64,000 nt of DNA from Xenophilus sp. AP218F (GCA_002213445.1 NJIE01000006.1:62459-126458); one strand, 5' to 3'. Shown: positions 1 to 11,288, counted from the stretch's first letter. Translations and numbers: made by a program. Notes: generated by a model from the letters alone, not told the origin.

Positions 1-73
1 CGATGGTTTTGATGAAAAGTGTTTGAACAGCGCCAAGCCGGATTGTACTGCCTGACGCCACGCCTCGCTCGGC

Positions 74-586
74 TTAATGCAACGCGGCCCAGATGGCCGC
101 TTGCGCCGCCAGCGCGAACAGCGCGGCGAGGATGTCGTCTATCATCACGCCGAAGCCGCCGGGCACGCGGGCGTCCAGCCAGCGTATCGGCCAAGGCTTG
201 ACGATGTCGAACGCCCGGAACAGGACAAAAGCCAGCAGCCAGCCGACCGGCGTCGCCGGCGCGAAGGCCAGCACCAGCAACACGCCGACGATCTCGTCCC
301 AAACGATGCCGCCGTAATCGTGAACGCCCAGCGCCTTGCCGGTGACGTCGCAGATCCAGACGCCGAAGACGAACAGGGGCAGGCACAACGCGGCCAGCCA
401 CCAGCCGCCGACGCCCAACGCGTGCAAGGCGAAAAACAGCGGATAGGCCGCCACGGTTCCCCAGGTGCCGGGCGCTTTCTTCATCAACCCGCTGCCGAAA
501 CCGAAAGCCAGGAAGTGCGCCGGGCGACGCATCAGAAAGCGCCAGTCGGGCTGCTCGCGCAGCGTTTCATCCGCTGAAGTGGTCAT
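74..586 (-). CDS. pgpA: Phosphatidylglycerophosphatase A
   Basis: This 170-residue inner-membrane enzyme removes phosphate from phosphatidylglycerol phosphate to give phosphatidylglycerol. The family's GTWGT stretch (residues 40-44), the acidic DEIVG motif (97-101), the FRAFDIVKPWPI segment (about 123-134) and a late DD pair (150-151) are all visible, and hydrophobic segments run through the rest. Length is normal for the family. The ATG is preceded by an AAGG/AGG ribosome binding site. The gene start lies inside the 3' end of thiL (20-base overlap), so it is translated as the last gene of the ribE-to-pgpA cluster. The thiL-pgpA pairing is widespread in proteobacteria. Confidence 0.95.
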   Translation of the reverse strand: MTTSADETLREQPDWRFLMRRPAHFLAFGFGSGLMKKAPGTWGTVAAYPLFFALHALGVGGWWLAALCLPLFVFGVWICDVTGKALGVHDYGGIVWDEIVGVLLVLAFAPATPVGWLLAFVLFRAFDIVKPWPIRWLDARVPGGFGVMIDDILAALFALAAQAAIWAALH

Positions 587-1520
587 AACCTGCCTTTTTC
601 AATGTCAGAGGGTGGCCGTCGGCGCCCAGCAAGGACGCGCCCTGCCCGGCCACGATGCGGCCGATGCGGGTGACCCGGCAGGCGGCGGCCCGTCCTGCCG
701 CCTCGATCGCCTGTCGGCTGGCGGCCGCCGCGGTGAAAACCAGTTCGTAGTCGTCTCCGCCCGCCGCCAGGCAATCCAGCCAGCGGCGACGGTCTGTTTC
801 GACTGCCGGCAGCGAGGGCAGTTCATCGGCCCACACCTCGGCGCCGACGCCGGACGCTTTGAGGATGTGGCCAAGATCGGCCAGCAGCCCGTCGGACACG
901 TCTGCGGCGGCATGCGCCAGGGACAGCAGGCGTTGTCCCAGTTCCAGCCTGGGCTGCGGATATTCCAGCTTGCGGGTAGCCTCCGCCAGCAAGGCGGCGT
1001 CGCTCACCTCGAACCAGGCCAGCCGCTGGCGCACCGCCAGCGCGCCAAGGCCCAGTTCGCCGCTGACCCAGATGTCGTCGCCTGCTTGCGCGGCGCCGCG
1101 GCGCAAAGCCTGGCCGGCCGGCGCTTCGCCGAATACGGTAACCGACAGCGTCAGCGGCCCGCGCGTGGTGTCGCCGCCGATCAGCTCGACGCCGTGGCGC
1201 GCGGCCAGCGCGTAAAAGCCGCGCGCGAAGCCGGCCACCCACGCCTCGTCCGCCTCGGGCAGGGCCAGCGACAACAGCGCCCAGCGCGCGCGCGCGCCCA
1301 TCGCCGCCATATCGGACAGATTCACCGCCAACGTCTTGTGACCCAGCGCTTCCGGGGAGACGTCGGCGAAGAAGTGGCGGCCCTCCACCAGCATGTCGAC
1401 CGACACGTGCAAATCGTGCCCCGGCGTCGGCCGGACAATGGCGGCGTCGTCGCCGACGCCCAGGAGCGCGGACGGCGTCGGGCGGCTGAAGTGGCGGGCG
1501 ATCAGTTCGAATTCGTTCAT
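567..1520 (-). CDS. thiL: Thiamine-monophosphate kinase
   Basis: ThiL phosphorylates thiamine monophosphate to thiamine diphosphate in the cytoplasm. The protein is 317 residues from the chosen ATG and shows the AIR-synthase-like fold signatures: GVGDDAA (residues 21-27), the VDMLVEGRHF motif around D42, a GGDTT motif and a late GGDDYEL motif. A longer reading would add seven residues, but the ATG at 1520 has AGGAAGG directly upstream, so it is preferred. The gene follows nusB and overlaps pgpA by 20 bases. A hairpin with a T-run (1534-1557) sits immediately upstream, so its expression may depend on read-through or a local promoter. Confidence 0.95.
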   Translation of the reverse strand: MNEFELIARHFSRPTPSALLGVGDDAAIVRPTPGHDLHVSVDMLVEGRHFFADVSPEALGHKTLAVNLSDMAAMGARARWALLSLALPEADEAWVAGFARGFYALAARHGVELIGGDTTRGPLTLSVTVFGEAPAGQALRRGAAQAGDDIWVSGELGLGALAVRQRLAWFEVSDAALLAEATRKLEYPQPRLELGQRLLSLAHAAADVSDGLLADLGHILKASGVGAEVWADELPSLPAVETDRRRWLDCLAAGGDDYELVFTAAAASRQAIEAAGRAAACRVTRIGRIVAGQGASLLGADGHPLTLKKAGYDHFSG

Positions 1521-1533
1521 GCCTTCCTCACGC

Positions 1534-1557
1534 AAAAACACCCGCCGGGGCGGGTGT
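1534..1557 (-). terminator. Rho-independent terminator between nusB and thiL
   Basis: ACACCCGCC pairs perfectly with GGCGGGTGT across a very short loop. On the minus strand the stem is followed by TTTTTG. It lies after nusB and abuts the thiL ribosome binding site. Confidence 0.7.
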
Positions 1558-1580
1558 GTGCGGCTGGGTGTCGCAAGCCG

Positions 1581-2030
1581 TCAGTCCTGGCGGCGACGCT
1601 GCTTTTGCGCCAGCACTTCATCGCCGCGCACGTCGGCGGCCAGCTTGTCCAGCACGCCGTTGACGAACTTGTGGCCGTCGGTGCCGCCGAAGGTCTTGGT
1701 GATCTCGATGGCTTCGTTGATGATCACCGGGTACGGCGTTTCCGGGCTTTGGGTCAATTCCAGCGCAGCCATCAGCAGCACGGCGCGTTCCACCGGGCTG
1801 ACTTCGTCCTCGGCGCGCTCGTAGTAGCGGCCCACCATGGCGGACAGCTCGGCGGCGTCCTTGATCACGCCGTACAGCACGGTGCGGAACAGCGTCTCGT
1901 CGGCCTTGACGAAGTATTCATTTTCGCGCAGGTGTTTTTCGATCATGGAAGCCGGACGATCCGGATTGAGCACCCATTCGTAAATGCCCTGGATGGCGAA
2001 TTCGCGAGCGCGGCGGCGAGCGGTTTTCAT
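1581..2030 (-). CDS. nusB: Transcription antitermination factor NusB
   Basis: NusB binds boxA RNA with NusE (S10) and supports antitermination, mainly on rRNA operons. The 149-residue all-helical protein begins with the typical basic KTARRRAREFAIQGIYEW region and carries the family's NEAIEITKTFGG stretch and a C-terminal NGVLDKLA helix. Length is normal for the family. AAGGAA precedes the ATG. It follows ribH in the usual ribH-nusB order, with a hairpin in the 78-base gap, and is followed by a terminator and thiL. Confidence 0.96.
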   Translation of the reverse strand: MKTARRRAREFAIQGIYEWVLNPDRPASMIEKHLRENEYFVKADETLFRTVLYGVIKDAAELSAMVGRYYERAEDEVSPVERAVLLMAALELTQSPETPYPVIINEAIEITKTFGGTDGHKFVNGVLDKLAADVRGDEVLAQKQRRRQD

Positions 2031-2055
2031 AGTGACGATTCCTTGTAAAGAGCAA

Positions 2056-2085
2056 GGGAGCCGTAGGCAAGCCTACCCGGCTCCC
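2056..2085 (-). terminator. Long hairpin between ribH and nusB
   Basis: GGGAGCCGTAGGC pairs with GCCTAC-C-CGGCTCCC, a 14-base-pair stem with one bulged C and a two-base apex. On the minus strand it is followed by a weakly T-rich stretch rather than a clean T-run. It could be a partial terminator or an mRNA-stability element. Confidence 0.45.
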
Positions 2086-2108
2086 GCCTGTCACGGCGCG
2101 GGCTTGAA

Positions 2109-2576
2109 TCAGCCGCGCAGTGCCTTGTGCAGATTGGCCATCTCCACGGCGACGCGAGCGGCGTCGGCGCCCTTCTCCTGCATGCGCACTTCGGCTTGCT
2201 CGTCGTTTTCGGTGGTGAGGATGGCGTTGGCGACCGGAATGTCGAAGTCCAGGCCGACGCGGGTGACGCCGGCGCCGGATTCGTTCGACACCAGTTCGAA
2301 ATGATAGGTTTCGCCGCGGATCACCGCGCCCAGAGCCACCAGCGCGTGAAAGCGCGAGCTCTTGGCCATGGTTTGCAGCACCAGCGGGATTTCCAGCGCG
2401 CCCGGCACGGTAGCCAGCACGATGTCCTGTTCGGCCACGCCGAGGCGGGCCAGCTCGGCCAGGCAGGCGTCGCGCAGGCCGTGGCAGACCGGCGTATTGA
2501 AACGCGCCATGACGATGCCGACTTTCAGGCCTTTGCCGGACAGATTGGGTTCGATACGCTGGATAGCTTCAAGCAT
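2109..2576 (-). CDS. ribH: 6,7-dimethyl-8-ribityllumazine synthase
   Basis: Lumazine synthase condenses 5-amino-6-ribitylaminouracil with 3,4-dihydroxy-2-butanone 4-phosphate, the penultimate step to riboflavin. From the preferred ATG the protein is 155 residues, the normal size. It shows the VARFN-like start (IVMARFN, 21-27), GALEIPL (59-65), GAVIRGET (83-90) and the following histidine (H92) expected in the active site. An upstream in-frame start would add 20 residues, but GAGGA lies just ahead of the ATG at 2576. It sits between the ribBA-type gene and nusB, preceded by a strong terminator at 2661-2690. Confidence 0.96.
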   Translation of the reverse strand: MLEAIQRIEPNLSGKGLKVGIVMARFNTPVCHGLRDACLAELARLGVAEQDIVLATVPGALEIPLVLQTMAKSSRFHALVALGAVIRGETYHFELVSNESGAGVTRVGLDFDIPVANAILTTENDEQAEVRMQEKGADAARVAVEMANLHKALRG

Positions 2577-2660
2577 GGGAGTCCTCGCGGCGAAAACACT
2601 AAGGAAAGCCCGCGATTCTACCGCAAAGCCGGCCATTCCGCCACGGCGGCCGGCGCGATG

Positions 2661-2690
2661 AAAAACGCCCGCCGGAAAATCCGGCGGGCG
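2661..2690 (-). terminator. Rho-independent terminator after ribBA-type gene
   Basis: CGCCCGCCGG and CCGGCGGGCG form a perfect 10-base-pair stem around an AAAAT loop. On the minus strand it is followed by TTTTT. This separates the ribBA-type transcript from ribH. Confidence 0.85.
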
Positions 2691-2712
2691 CGCGGGGCCT
2701 CGAACTGAAGGC

Positions 2713-3816
2713 TCAGTATTCGACGTGGAAGTGCTGGGGCTGCAGGAAACCGGTCACTTCCAGCTCGAAACCGGTCATCGACGGCAGGCTGACCGGGGAA
2801 GACAGCAATTTCATCTTGCCCACGCCCAGCGCCTTGAGCATTTGCGCGCCGACGCCGAAGGTCTTGCTGTCCCAGCGCTGCTTCTGCTGCTCCTGCCCCA
2901 GCGCGCGCTGGGCCAGGTCTTCGCCGGTCTCGTCCCGGTACAGCAGGATGACCACGCCGCGGCCCTCCTCTTCTATCGTCTCCAGCGCGTGCGGCACGGT
3001 CCAGGAGTGCTGGCTGCACAGCGGGGCCAGCATGTCGATCACCGACAGCGGCTCGTGCACCCGCACCAGCGTTTCCTCGCCGGCCTCGATCTCGCCCTTG
3101 ACCAGCGCCAGGTGGGTGGCGCGAGTGGTGATGTCGCGGAATACGTGCAGATCGAACGCGCCGAACGGCGTATCCACCGGCCGCTCGCCCACTTTTTCCA
3201 CCAGCGATTCGGTGCGGCTGCGGTACTGGATCAGGTCGGCGATGGTGCCGATCTTGAGGCCGTGTTCCTCGGCGAAGGCCAGCAGCTCGGGCAGGCGCGC
3301 CATGCTGCCGTCGTCGTTCATGATCTCGCAGATCACGCCGGCCGGCTCCACGCCCGCCAGCATCGCCAGATCGCAGCCGGCCTCGGTATGGCCGGCGCGG
3401 ATCAGCACGCCGCCCTTTTGGGCCTTGAGCGGGAAGACATGGCCGGGCTGCACCAGATCGCCCGCCTTGGCCAGCCGCGCCACCGCGGTCTGGATGGTGT
3501 GGGCGCGGTCCGCCGCCGAAATGCCGGTGGTGACGCCTTCGGCCGCTTCGATGGAAACGGTGAAGTTGGTGCCGAAGCTGGTGCCGTTGTTCACCGCCAT
3601 CATCGGCAGGTTCAATTGCTGGCAGCGCTCTTCGGTCAGCGTCAGACAGATCAGCCCCCGGCCGTGCTTGGCCATGAAGTTGATGGCCTCGGGCGTGACG
3701 AACTCGGCCGCCATCACCAGATCGCCTTCGTTTTCGCGATCTTCGGCGTCCATCAGCACCACCATCTTGCCGGCCTGGATGTCGGCGATAATGTCTTGAA
3801 TCGGGGAGATTGCCAT
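2713..3816 (-). CDS. ribBA: 3,4-dihydroxy-2-butanone 4-phosphate synthase with degenerate GTP cyclohydrolase II domain
   Basis: The N-terminal half (about residues 1-200) is a complete DHBP synthase that makes the four-carbon unit for riboflavin from ribulose 5-phosphate. It carries [11 protein letters not shown] (23-33), the HGRGLICL region and HTEA. The C-terminal half has the length and overall shape of GTP cyclohydrolase II, but the cysteine-rich zinc motif that should follow the VRVH stretch is absent: where the family has SECLTGD and RCDCG, this protein reads [10 protein letters not shown] and SQHSW. It is therefore probably a RibBX-type hybrid with only RibB activity, and GTP cyclohydrolase would have to come from another locus. 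The 367-residue start at 3816 has AGGAAGA upstream. Confidence 0.92.
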   Translation of the reverse strand: MAISPIQDIIADIQAGKMVVLMDAEDRENEGDLVMAAEFVTPEAINFMAKHGRGLICLTLTEERCQQLNLPMMAVNNGTSFGTNFTVSIEAAEGVTTGISAADRAHTIQTAVARLAKAGDLVQPGHVFPLKAQKGGVLIRAGHTEAGCDLAMLAGVEPAGVICEIMNDDGSMARLPELLAFAEEHGLKIGTIADLIQYRSRTESLVEKVGERPVDTPFGAFDLHVFRDITTRATHLALVKGEIEAGEETLVRVHEPLSVIDMLAPLCSQHSWTVPHALETIEEEGRGVVILLYRDETGEDLAQRALGQEQQKQRWDSKTFGVGAQMLKALGVGKMKLLSSPVSLPSMTGFELEVTGFLQPQHFHVEY

Positions 3817-3862
3817 GTCTTTCTTCCTTCGTAGGTTTGCCCGTCTTGTTGTGCAGTTGGCG

Positions 3863-4534
3863 CTACGCGGGCAATAAATCAAGGGCGACATAGTCGCCGT
3901 GACGATAAATCTCGCCATCGCGCAAGCTCAGCGCCTGGCGGAACAGCGGCCCGTCGACCGCCAGGGTGTGAAACTCGCCCGCCTCGGCGCAAGGGTCCAG
4001 CCCTTCGTCCAGCATCGAGTCGATCAGTGCGTGGCTCAGGGTTTGCCCCAGCCACTTTTCGGCGGCGAGCGAGGTGTTCACCACCACGATGCGGGCGGCG
4101 AAGCCGGCGTCGACGAATTCGCGCACCAGCGCCGCGCGCGGCTCCTGCCACAGCGGCAAAACGGCTTGCAGGCCGGCGGCGGCGCAGACTTTTTCTTCCC
4201 ATTCGCGGTGCGCGTCCAGGTCGATGTCGCCGAACACCGCGGCTTGCGCGCCCTGCCTGGCCTGATCGCGCAAAGCGGAGATGAAAACCGCTTCATAATC
4301 CTGCCAGGCCGCCAAGGCGCGAATCTGCGGCAAGCCCAGCGCCTGCGCTTGCAGGGCCAGCACTTCGGGGCGGATGCCGTGCGAGCGCGAGCGCTCGCCG
4401 CTTTCATCCAGCATGGTAAGCAGCGCCTGCGGCCTCGCGCCGGCGCGCGTCGCCCGCCACAGCGCGAGGCAGGAGTCCTTGCCGCCGCTCCAGGAGGCGA
4501 CTACCGCCAGGCCGTCAAGATCCGGGCCGCTCAT
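3863..4534 (-). CDS. Dph6-like PP-loop ATP pyrophosphatase
   Basis: This 223-residue cytosolic protein has the PP-loop SGGKDS (residues 16-21) near its start, typical of N-type ATP pyrophosphatases, and resembles the family that includes diphthine-ammonia ligase (MJ0570-like). The GIRPEVLALQAQALGLP stretch and a GDIDLDAHREWEEKVC region are typical of that family, which adenylates a substrate before amide or amine formation. Bacteria do not make diphthamide, so the substrate is unknown. Its ATG overlaps the ribE stop codon by four bases (ATGA), which argues for translational coupling with ribE and a possible flavin- or pterin-related role. That link is inference. Confidence 0.85.
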   Translation of the reverse strand: MSGPDLDGLAVVASWSGGKDSCLALWRATRAGARPQALLTMLDESGERSRSHGIRPEVLALQAQALGLPQIRALAAWQDYEAVFISALRDQARQGAQAAVFGDIDLDAHREWEEKVCAAAGLQAVLPLWQEPRAALVREFVDAGFAARIVVVNTSLAAEKWLGQTLSHALIDSMLDEGLDPCAEAGEFHTLAVDGPLFRQALSLRDGEIYRHGDYVALDLLPA

Positions 4535-5148
4535 GCCGCTGCGCCGCGCTGGGCCAGCACCCGCTCCACGGTGTCGACGATGGCCTGCGTTTGCGGATCG
4601 ATTTCGATATTGATGCGGTCGCCCGCGCGGCGCGCGGCGATATTGGTGCGCGCCAGCGTTTCCGGGATCAGGTGCACGCAGAAGCGCGCGCCGCGCGCTT
4701 CGCCAACGGTCAGGCTGATGCCGTCGATGCCGATATAACCCTTGGCCAACACGTATTTCTCCAGTCCGGCCGGCAGTTCGAACCAGATGGTGCGGTTGTT
4801 GGCCGACTCGATCACCTCGACCACCGTCGCCAGCCCCATGATATGGCCGGACATGGCGTGGCCGCCGATATCGTCGCCAAAGCGCGCGGCACGCTCCACG
4901 TTCACCACGCCGCCGGTTTTCAGCTCGCCCAGATTGGTGACCCGCAGCGTCTCGCGCATCAGGTCGAACGAAACCAGATCGCCGTCCACGCGGGTCACGG
5001 TCAGACAGCAGCCGTTGTGCGCCACCGACGCGCCCAGTTGCAGACCGGGCAGCATGGCCGCCGGCAGACGCACGACATGGGTGCGAAAATCCTGTTTTTC
5101 CTCGATGGCGACGACTTCCGCCACGCCCTGGACGATACCGGTAAACAC
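4531..5148 (-). CDS. ribE: Riboflavin synthase, alpha chain
   Basis: Riboflavin synthase dismutates two molecules of dimethylribityllumazine into riboflavin and the pyrimidine precursor. The 205-residue protein has the expected tandem beta-barrels: the first begins with MFTGIVQG and the second begins near residue 98 with the HAMSGHIMG repeat. The VAHNGCCLTV and GIDGISLTVG loops mark equivalent positions in each barrel. The start codon is GTG, supported by AAGGAG just upstream. It is the first gene of the minus-strand cluster and diverges from prfC. I did not see an FMN riboswitch in the 168-base upstream gap. Confidence 0.96.
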   Translation of the reverse strand: MFTGIVQGVAEVVAIEEKQDFRTHVVRLPAAMLPGLQLGASVAHNGCCLTVTRVDGDLVSFDLMRETLRVTNLGELKTGGVVNVERAARFGDDIGGHAMSGHIMGLATVVEVIESANNRTIWFELPAGLEKYVLAKGYIGIDGISLTVGEARGARFCVHLIPETLARTNIAARRAGDRINIEIDPQTQAIVDTVERVLAQRGAAA

Positions 5149-5251
5149 AGTGCGGCTCCTTGCTGTGGTATGGATTTGGATGCGTCATTGTAACCCGTCG
5201 CCCCCCAGGCCGTCGCCATATCTGGCGGGCGCGGGCGCGCAGAAACATTGA

Positions 5252-5281
5252 TTGTCCAGTGGCGGGCAAGTCCGGTAAAAT
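5252..5281 (+). promoter_or_regulatory. Candidate sigma-70 promoter for prfC
   Basis: TTGTCC (5252-5257) and TAAAAT (5276-5281) are separated by 18 bases, about 35 bases ahead of the prfC start codon. The -10 fits well; the -35 is moderate. Confidence 0.45.
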
Positions 5282-5316
5282 GCAATGTTCTATTCCATTC
5301 CAACCCAGTCGCCAAC

Positions 5317-6927
<1,611 letters not shown>

Positions 6928-6933
6928 GGACGC

Positions 6934-7791
6934 ATGAGCACCCTCCTCGACCTGATCCACTACTTGCGCGCCAACTACGCGCACGAAATCGTGCGCTCGC
7001 TGATGCTGATCACCGTCCTGATCCTGATCCGGGTGGCGGTGGACCGCATCCTGGCCGCCAATAGCGGCGTGCCGGTCGAGGAGCGCCGCCGCTGGTCGCT
7101 CAACACCCGCAACATCCTGCTGGTGGCCGGCTTCGCCGGCATCGGCCTGATCTGGGCCAGCGAGCTGCAATCGCTGGCCGTCTCCATGCTGGCCTTCGCC
7201 GCGGCGCTGATCCTGGCCACCAAAGAGCTGATCATGTGCCTGTCCGGCAGCGTGGTGCGACAGATGGCCAACAGCTACAGTCTGGGCGATCACATCGAAA
7301 TCGGCACGGTGCGCGGCCAGGTGGTGGACATCGGCCTGCTCTCCACCACCGTCATGGAAATCGGCCCCAATCACAGCTCGCACCAGATGACGGGCCGGGC
7401 GCTGACCTTCCCCAACAGCCTGCTGCTGGGGCAGCCGGTGATTCGTGAAAATTACATGGGCGACTACGTGATGCACATCATCACCGTACCCATGGCGTAT
7501 ACTATCCCGCCTGGCCGCGCCGAGAAGTTGCTGATGGCCGCAGCCGAGGCGACCTGCCTGCCGCACATGGAAGTCGCCCGTCGCCACATGGAAGACATGG
7601 CCAAGCGCTATCTGGTGGAAACCCCCTCGGTGGAGCCGCGCATCGCCCTGCAGGCGGTGGACGAAAAGCGCTACCAGCTGATCCTGCGCGTCGCCATTCC
7701 CGCCCGCGAGCGCCAGCGGATCGAGCAGACCATTTTGCATCACTTCATGTCGCGCTGCTTCCCTGACGACGACAACCAAGATCAAGAATAG
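6934..7791 (+). CDS. MscS-family mechanosensitive channel protein
   Basis: The 285-residue protein has three predicted membrane segments (about 17-40, 55-75 and 82-105). They are followed by a small beta domain with the MscS-type SVVRQMANSYSLGDHIEIG and the PNS segment (FPNSLLLGQPV), then a soluble C-terminal region. Such channels open on membrane tension and release solutes during hypo-osmotic shock. It is close in size to the small E. coli MscS. The start has AAGGA upstream and lies six bases after prfC. The charged C-terminal domain ending DDDNQDQE is somewhat divergent, so the exact subfamily is uncertain. A TetR regulator follows in the same direction. Confidence 0.85.
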   Translation: MSTLLDLIHYLRANYAHEIVRSLMLITVLILIRVAVDRILAANSGVPVEERRRWSLNTRNILLVAGFAGIGLIWASELQSLAVSMLAFAAALILATKELIMCLSGSVVRQMANSYSLGDHIEIGTVRGQVVDIGLLSTTVMEIGPNHSSHQMTGRALTFPNSLLLGQPVIRENYMGDYVMHIITVPMAYTIPPGRAEKLLMAAAEATCLPHMEVARRHMEDMAKRYLVETPSVEPRIALQAVDEKRYQLILRVAIPARERQRIEQTILHHFMSRCFPDDDNQDQE

Positions 7792-7806
7792 AGCAACAAC
7801 TCCAAA

Positions 7807-7829
7807 CGTAGTGTACAATTGCCGCTACG
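7807..7829 (+). promoter_or_regulatory. Inverted repeat at a -10-like element ahead of tetR
   Basis: CGTAG (7807-7811) and CTACG (7825-7829) form an inverted repeat with a 13-base spacer. The spacer contains a TACAAT -10-like hexamer. This layout would suit autorepression by the TetR protein, but no matching site elsewhere was checked. Confidence 0.3.
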
Positions 7830-7854
7830 CGAAAGTACAAGCCGCCGGTGCCCC

Positions 7855-8499
7855 ATGAGCAAAACCCGAATCAAGACCTACGACCGCATCATTCAGGAAA
7901 GCCTGAAGCTGTTCAACGAACAAGGTGAGCGCAGCATCACCACCAACCACATCGCCGCGCATCTGGGCATCAGCCCCGGCAACCTCTACTACCACTTCCG
8001 CAACAAGGAAGAGATCGTCTACCAGATCTTCCTGATGTACCGCGAGTTCATCAACCAGCGTCTGGCGGTGCCGGAAAACCGCGACATGACGGTGGACGAT
8101 CTGGTCAACTACCTGGACACCGCCTTCCTGGCGATGTGGCAGTTCCGCTTCATGTTCTACGACCTGCCGGGCATGCTGGCGCGCAATCCGCAGATGCAGT
8201 CCGAGTACCACCAGTTCGTGAATACCGAGCTGAAGAACATCCTTGGCGAACACTTCCGCGAGTTCATCCGTCTTGGCCTCTTGAAAATGGACGAGGAAGA
8301 CATCGAGGCGGTCAGCGTCAATATCTGGCTGGTGGTGAAGTTCTGGTTCGCCTTCGAACAGACCGCTCGCCCCAAAGCGCCGATTACCGAGGAATCCGGC
8401 CATCGCGGCGTGCTGCAGGTACTGGCTCTGCTCAAGCCCTACGTGCAGCCGCAGTACATGCAGGCCTTCCGCTCGCTGTGCGACCGGCACCGCGTCTAA
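7855..8499 (+). CDS. TetR-family transcriptional regulator
   Basis: The 214-residue protein begins with a TetR helix-turn-helix domain (about residues 8-55): YDRIIQESLKLFNEQG, then ITTNHIAAHLGISPGNLYYHF followed by KEEI. The remainder is a helical ligand-binding domain rich in aromatic residues that I cannot assign to a ligand class. The start at 7855 (MSKTRIKTYD) gives the normal domain layout. The ribosome binding site is weak. It follows the MscS-like gene by 63 bases and is closed by a terminator at 8517-8549. The inverted repeat at 7807-7829 could be its own operator. Its target is unknown. Confidence 0.9.
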   Translation: MSKTRIKTYDRIIQESLKLFNEQGERSITTNHIAAHLGISPGNLYYHFRNKEEIVYQIFLMYREFINQRLAVPENRDMTVDDLVNYLDTAFLAMWQFRFMFYDLPGMLARNPQMQSEYHQFVNTELKNILGEHFREFIRLGLLKMDEEDIEAVSVNIWLVVKFWFAFEQTARPKAPITEESGHRGVLQVLALLKPYVQPQYMQAFRSLCDRHRV

Positions 8500-8516
8500 C
8501 GTCGCGCCTTTCAGAC

Positions 8517-8549
8517 AAAAACAGGTCGCCGCGAGCGGCCTGTTTTTTT
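8517..8549 (+). terminator. Terminator after tetR
   Basis: AACAGG-T-CGC pairs with GCG-G-CCTGTT (one wobble) and is followed by seven T. A-rich sequence on the other side means it could also act for the convergent minus-strand gene. Confidence 0.8.
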
Positions 8550-8644
8550 GCCGGCTTCGCGCCGGGCATCGCCTTTACGGTTACAGCGGTCCCTCTCATT
8601 CTCACTAACAAAGCCGCCAGTCTCCTCAAGAAATGGGCGGATGG

Positions 8645-9319
8645 CTAGAGATAGGCCAGCGTCGCCTGGATGTATTCGCCGTTGACTTCCACCCGCAGCG
8701 GCGCGCCCGGCTGGTTCCGCCAGCCGCGGTCGAACGAGGACATCGCGCCCTGCAACAGATAATCGACGGCGGCGCGGCGCTCGATGGCGAGGTAAACGCT
8801 GGCGAGCCGGCCGTCCACCACCACCTTGCCGCGCGGCTGCGCCCCGGTCAGGCGCGCGTCGGCCTTCAGCGCCGAGCCTTTCAACGTCAGCAGATTGGCC
8901 CCGCCTCGGAACTTGATCTGGCTCGCGCCGCTGTTCAGGGTGAAGCGGTCGTACAGGCCCTGGGCGTCCACGCTGTTGGCCCCTTGCAGGATTTCCACCT
9001 GGCGCGAGGCCGGCAGGTTGGCGCGGAAGGTGACCTTGCAATGGCTGAGCGGATACGAGCCGTTCACCTTCACCCCCAGGGTCAGCACGTTCTGGCTCAG
9101 GCTTTGCGTCACCTGGCAGTAATCGCGGAACGGCCAGCTGCGCTCCTGTTGCAGGCGGTAGGGCCTACCGGCGTCGGTGCTCAGCTCGATGGCGCTGCCG
9201 TCGCCGACGAAGACGATCTTCCGCACCTGGCTCAAATCCAGATCGTCGGCGGCCAGGGCCGGCAGGGAGAAGCAGGACAACAGCGCCAGGCGCGCGAGGC
9301 GCGAGGAAAGCGGCTTCAT
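8645..9319 (-). CDS. Secreted protein with beta-repeat (DUF2807-like) character
   Basis: The 224-residue product has a clear signal peptide, with a hydrophobic stretch LALLSCFSLPALA and likely cleavage after A23. The mature part is rich in short beta-strand-like segments such as RQVEILQGANSVDA, IKFRGGANLLTLKGSALKADARL and GKVVVDGRLASVYLAI. This resembles the putative auto-adhesin/GIN domain (DUF2807), but I am not certain of the family. The protein is predicted to be periplasmic or surface-exposed. Its start codon lies three bases after the stop of the tiny membrane gene at 9323-9520, so the two are probably one transcript. No function can be named. Confidence 0.8.
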   Translation of the reverse strand: MKPLSSRLARLALLSCFSLPALAADDLDLSQVRKIVFVGDGSAIELSTDAGRPYRLQQERSWPFRDYCQVTQSLSQNVLTLGVKVNGSYPLSHCKVTFRANLPASRQVEILQGANSVDAQGLYDRFTLNSGASQIKFRGGANLLTLKGSALKADARLTGAQPRGKVVVDGRLASVYLAIERRAAVDYLLQGAMSSFDRGWRNQPGAPLRVEVNGEYIQATLAYL

Positions 9320-9322
9320 GTT

Positions 9323-9520
9323 TCAGCTCCAGTTGAGGGCCGCCAGCAGGGGCAGCCAGGGGTGAGGGTCGGGAAGGAGGTCGGACAGGCCGGCGGCCAG
9401 GGCGATGAGCAGCGCCAGCCACTGCGCGGCCAGCCAGAGGCCGGCGACGGCCGCGCGCAGCGCGTCCAGCGCCCACCAGCCGCCCGCCAAGATCAGCACC
9501 GCCCACGTCATGCGTCCCAT
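9323..9520 (-). CDS. Small two-helix membrane protein
   Basis: This 65-residue ORF is almost entirely hydrophobic, with two predicted membrane helices (about 4-22 and 27-47) and a Pro-rich C-terminus (DLLPDPHPWLP). A very strong AAGGAGG ribosome binding site six to seven bases ahead of its ATG is the best evidence that it is real. It directly precedes the secreted protein gene (three-base gap). I do not recognise a family. Confidence 0.65.
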   Translation of the reverse strand: MGRMTWAVLILAGGWWALDALRAAVAGLWLAAQWLALLIALAAGLSDLLPDPHPWLPLLAALNWS

Positions 9521-9701
9521 CGCGCCTCCTTCATCGCTATCCGCCCTGATAAGCGCAATTCCCGTGCCAGGGCGGCCAGCCGCCAAAATCCGGCGCGGCG
9601 GCGTCTGCCATCCCGTCGCCGGCACGCCGGCCATCCCGAAAACGGGACGATGTTCCGCTCTCAGGCCGGCATCGCGGCCCGCGCCGACAGCGGCAAAAAT
9701 G

Positions 9702-9736
9702 AAAACCGCCGCCGGGACGCGTCCGGGCGGCGGTTT
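9702..9736 (-). terminator. Terminator after purF
   Basis: AAACCGCCGCC pairs with GGCGGCGGTTT around a 12-base loop. On the minus strand it is followed by a T-containing tail. It lies about 20 bases after the purF stop codon. Confidence 0.75.
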
Positions 9737-9755
9737 GCAAAGAGCGCGTCTGCTG

Positions 9756-11288
<1,533 letters not shown>

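Noticed and set aside
465-2048. Long plus-strand open frame over thiL and nusB
   Set aside because: It is opposite clear minus-strand genes with strong family motifs and is a shadow of high-GC coding sequence.
5149-5316. Possible FMN riboswitch ahead of the rib cluster
   Set aside because: I did not find the characteristic conserved core of the FMN aptamer in this gap or before the ribBA-type gene.
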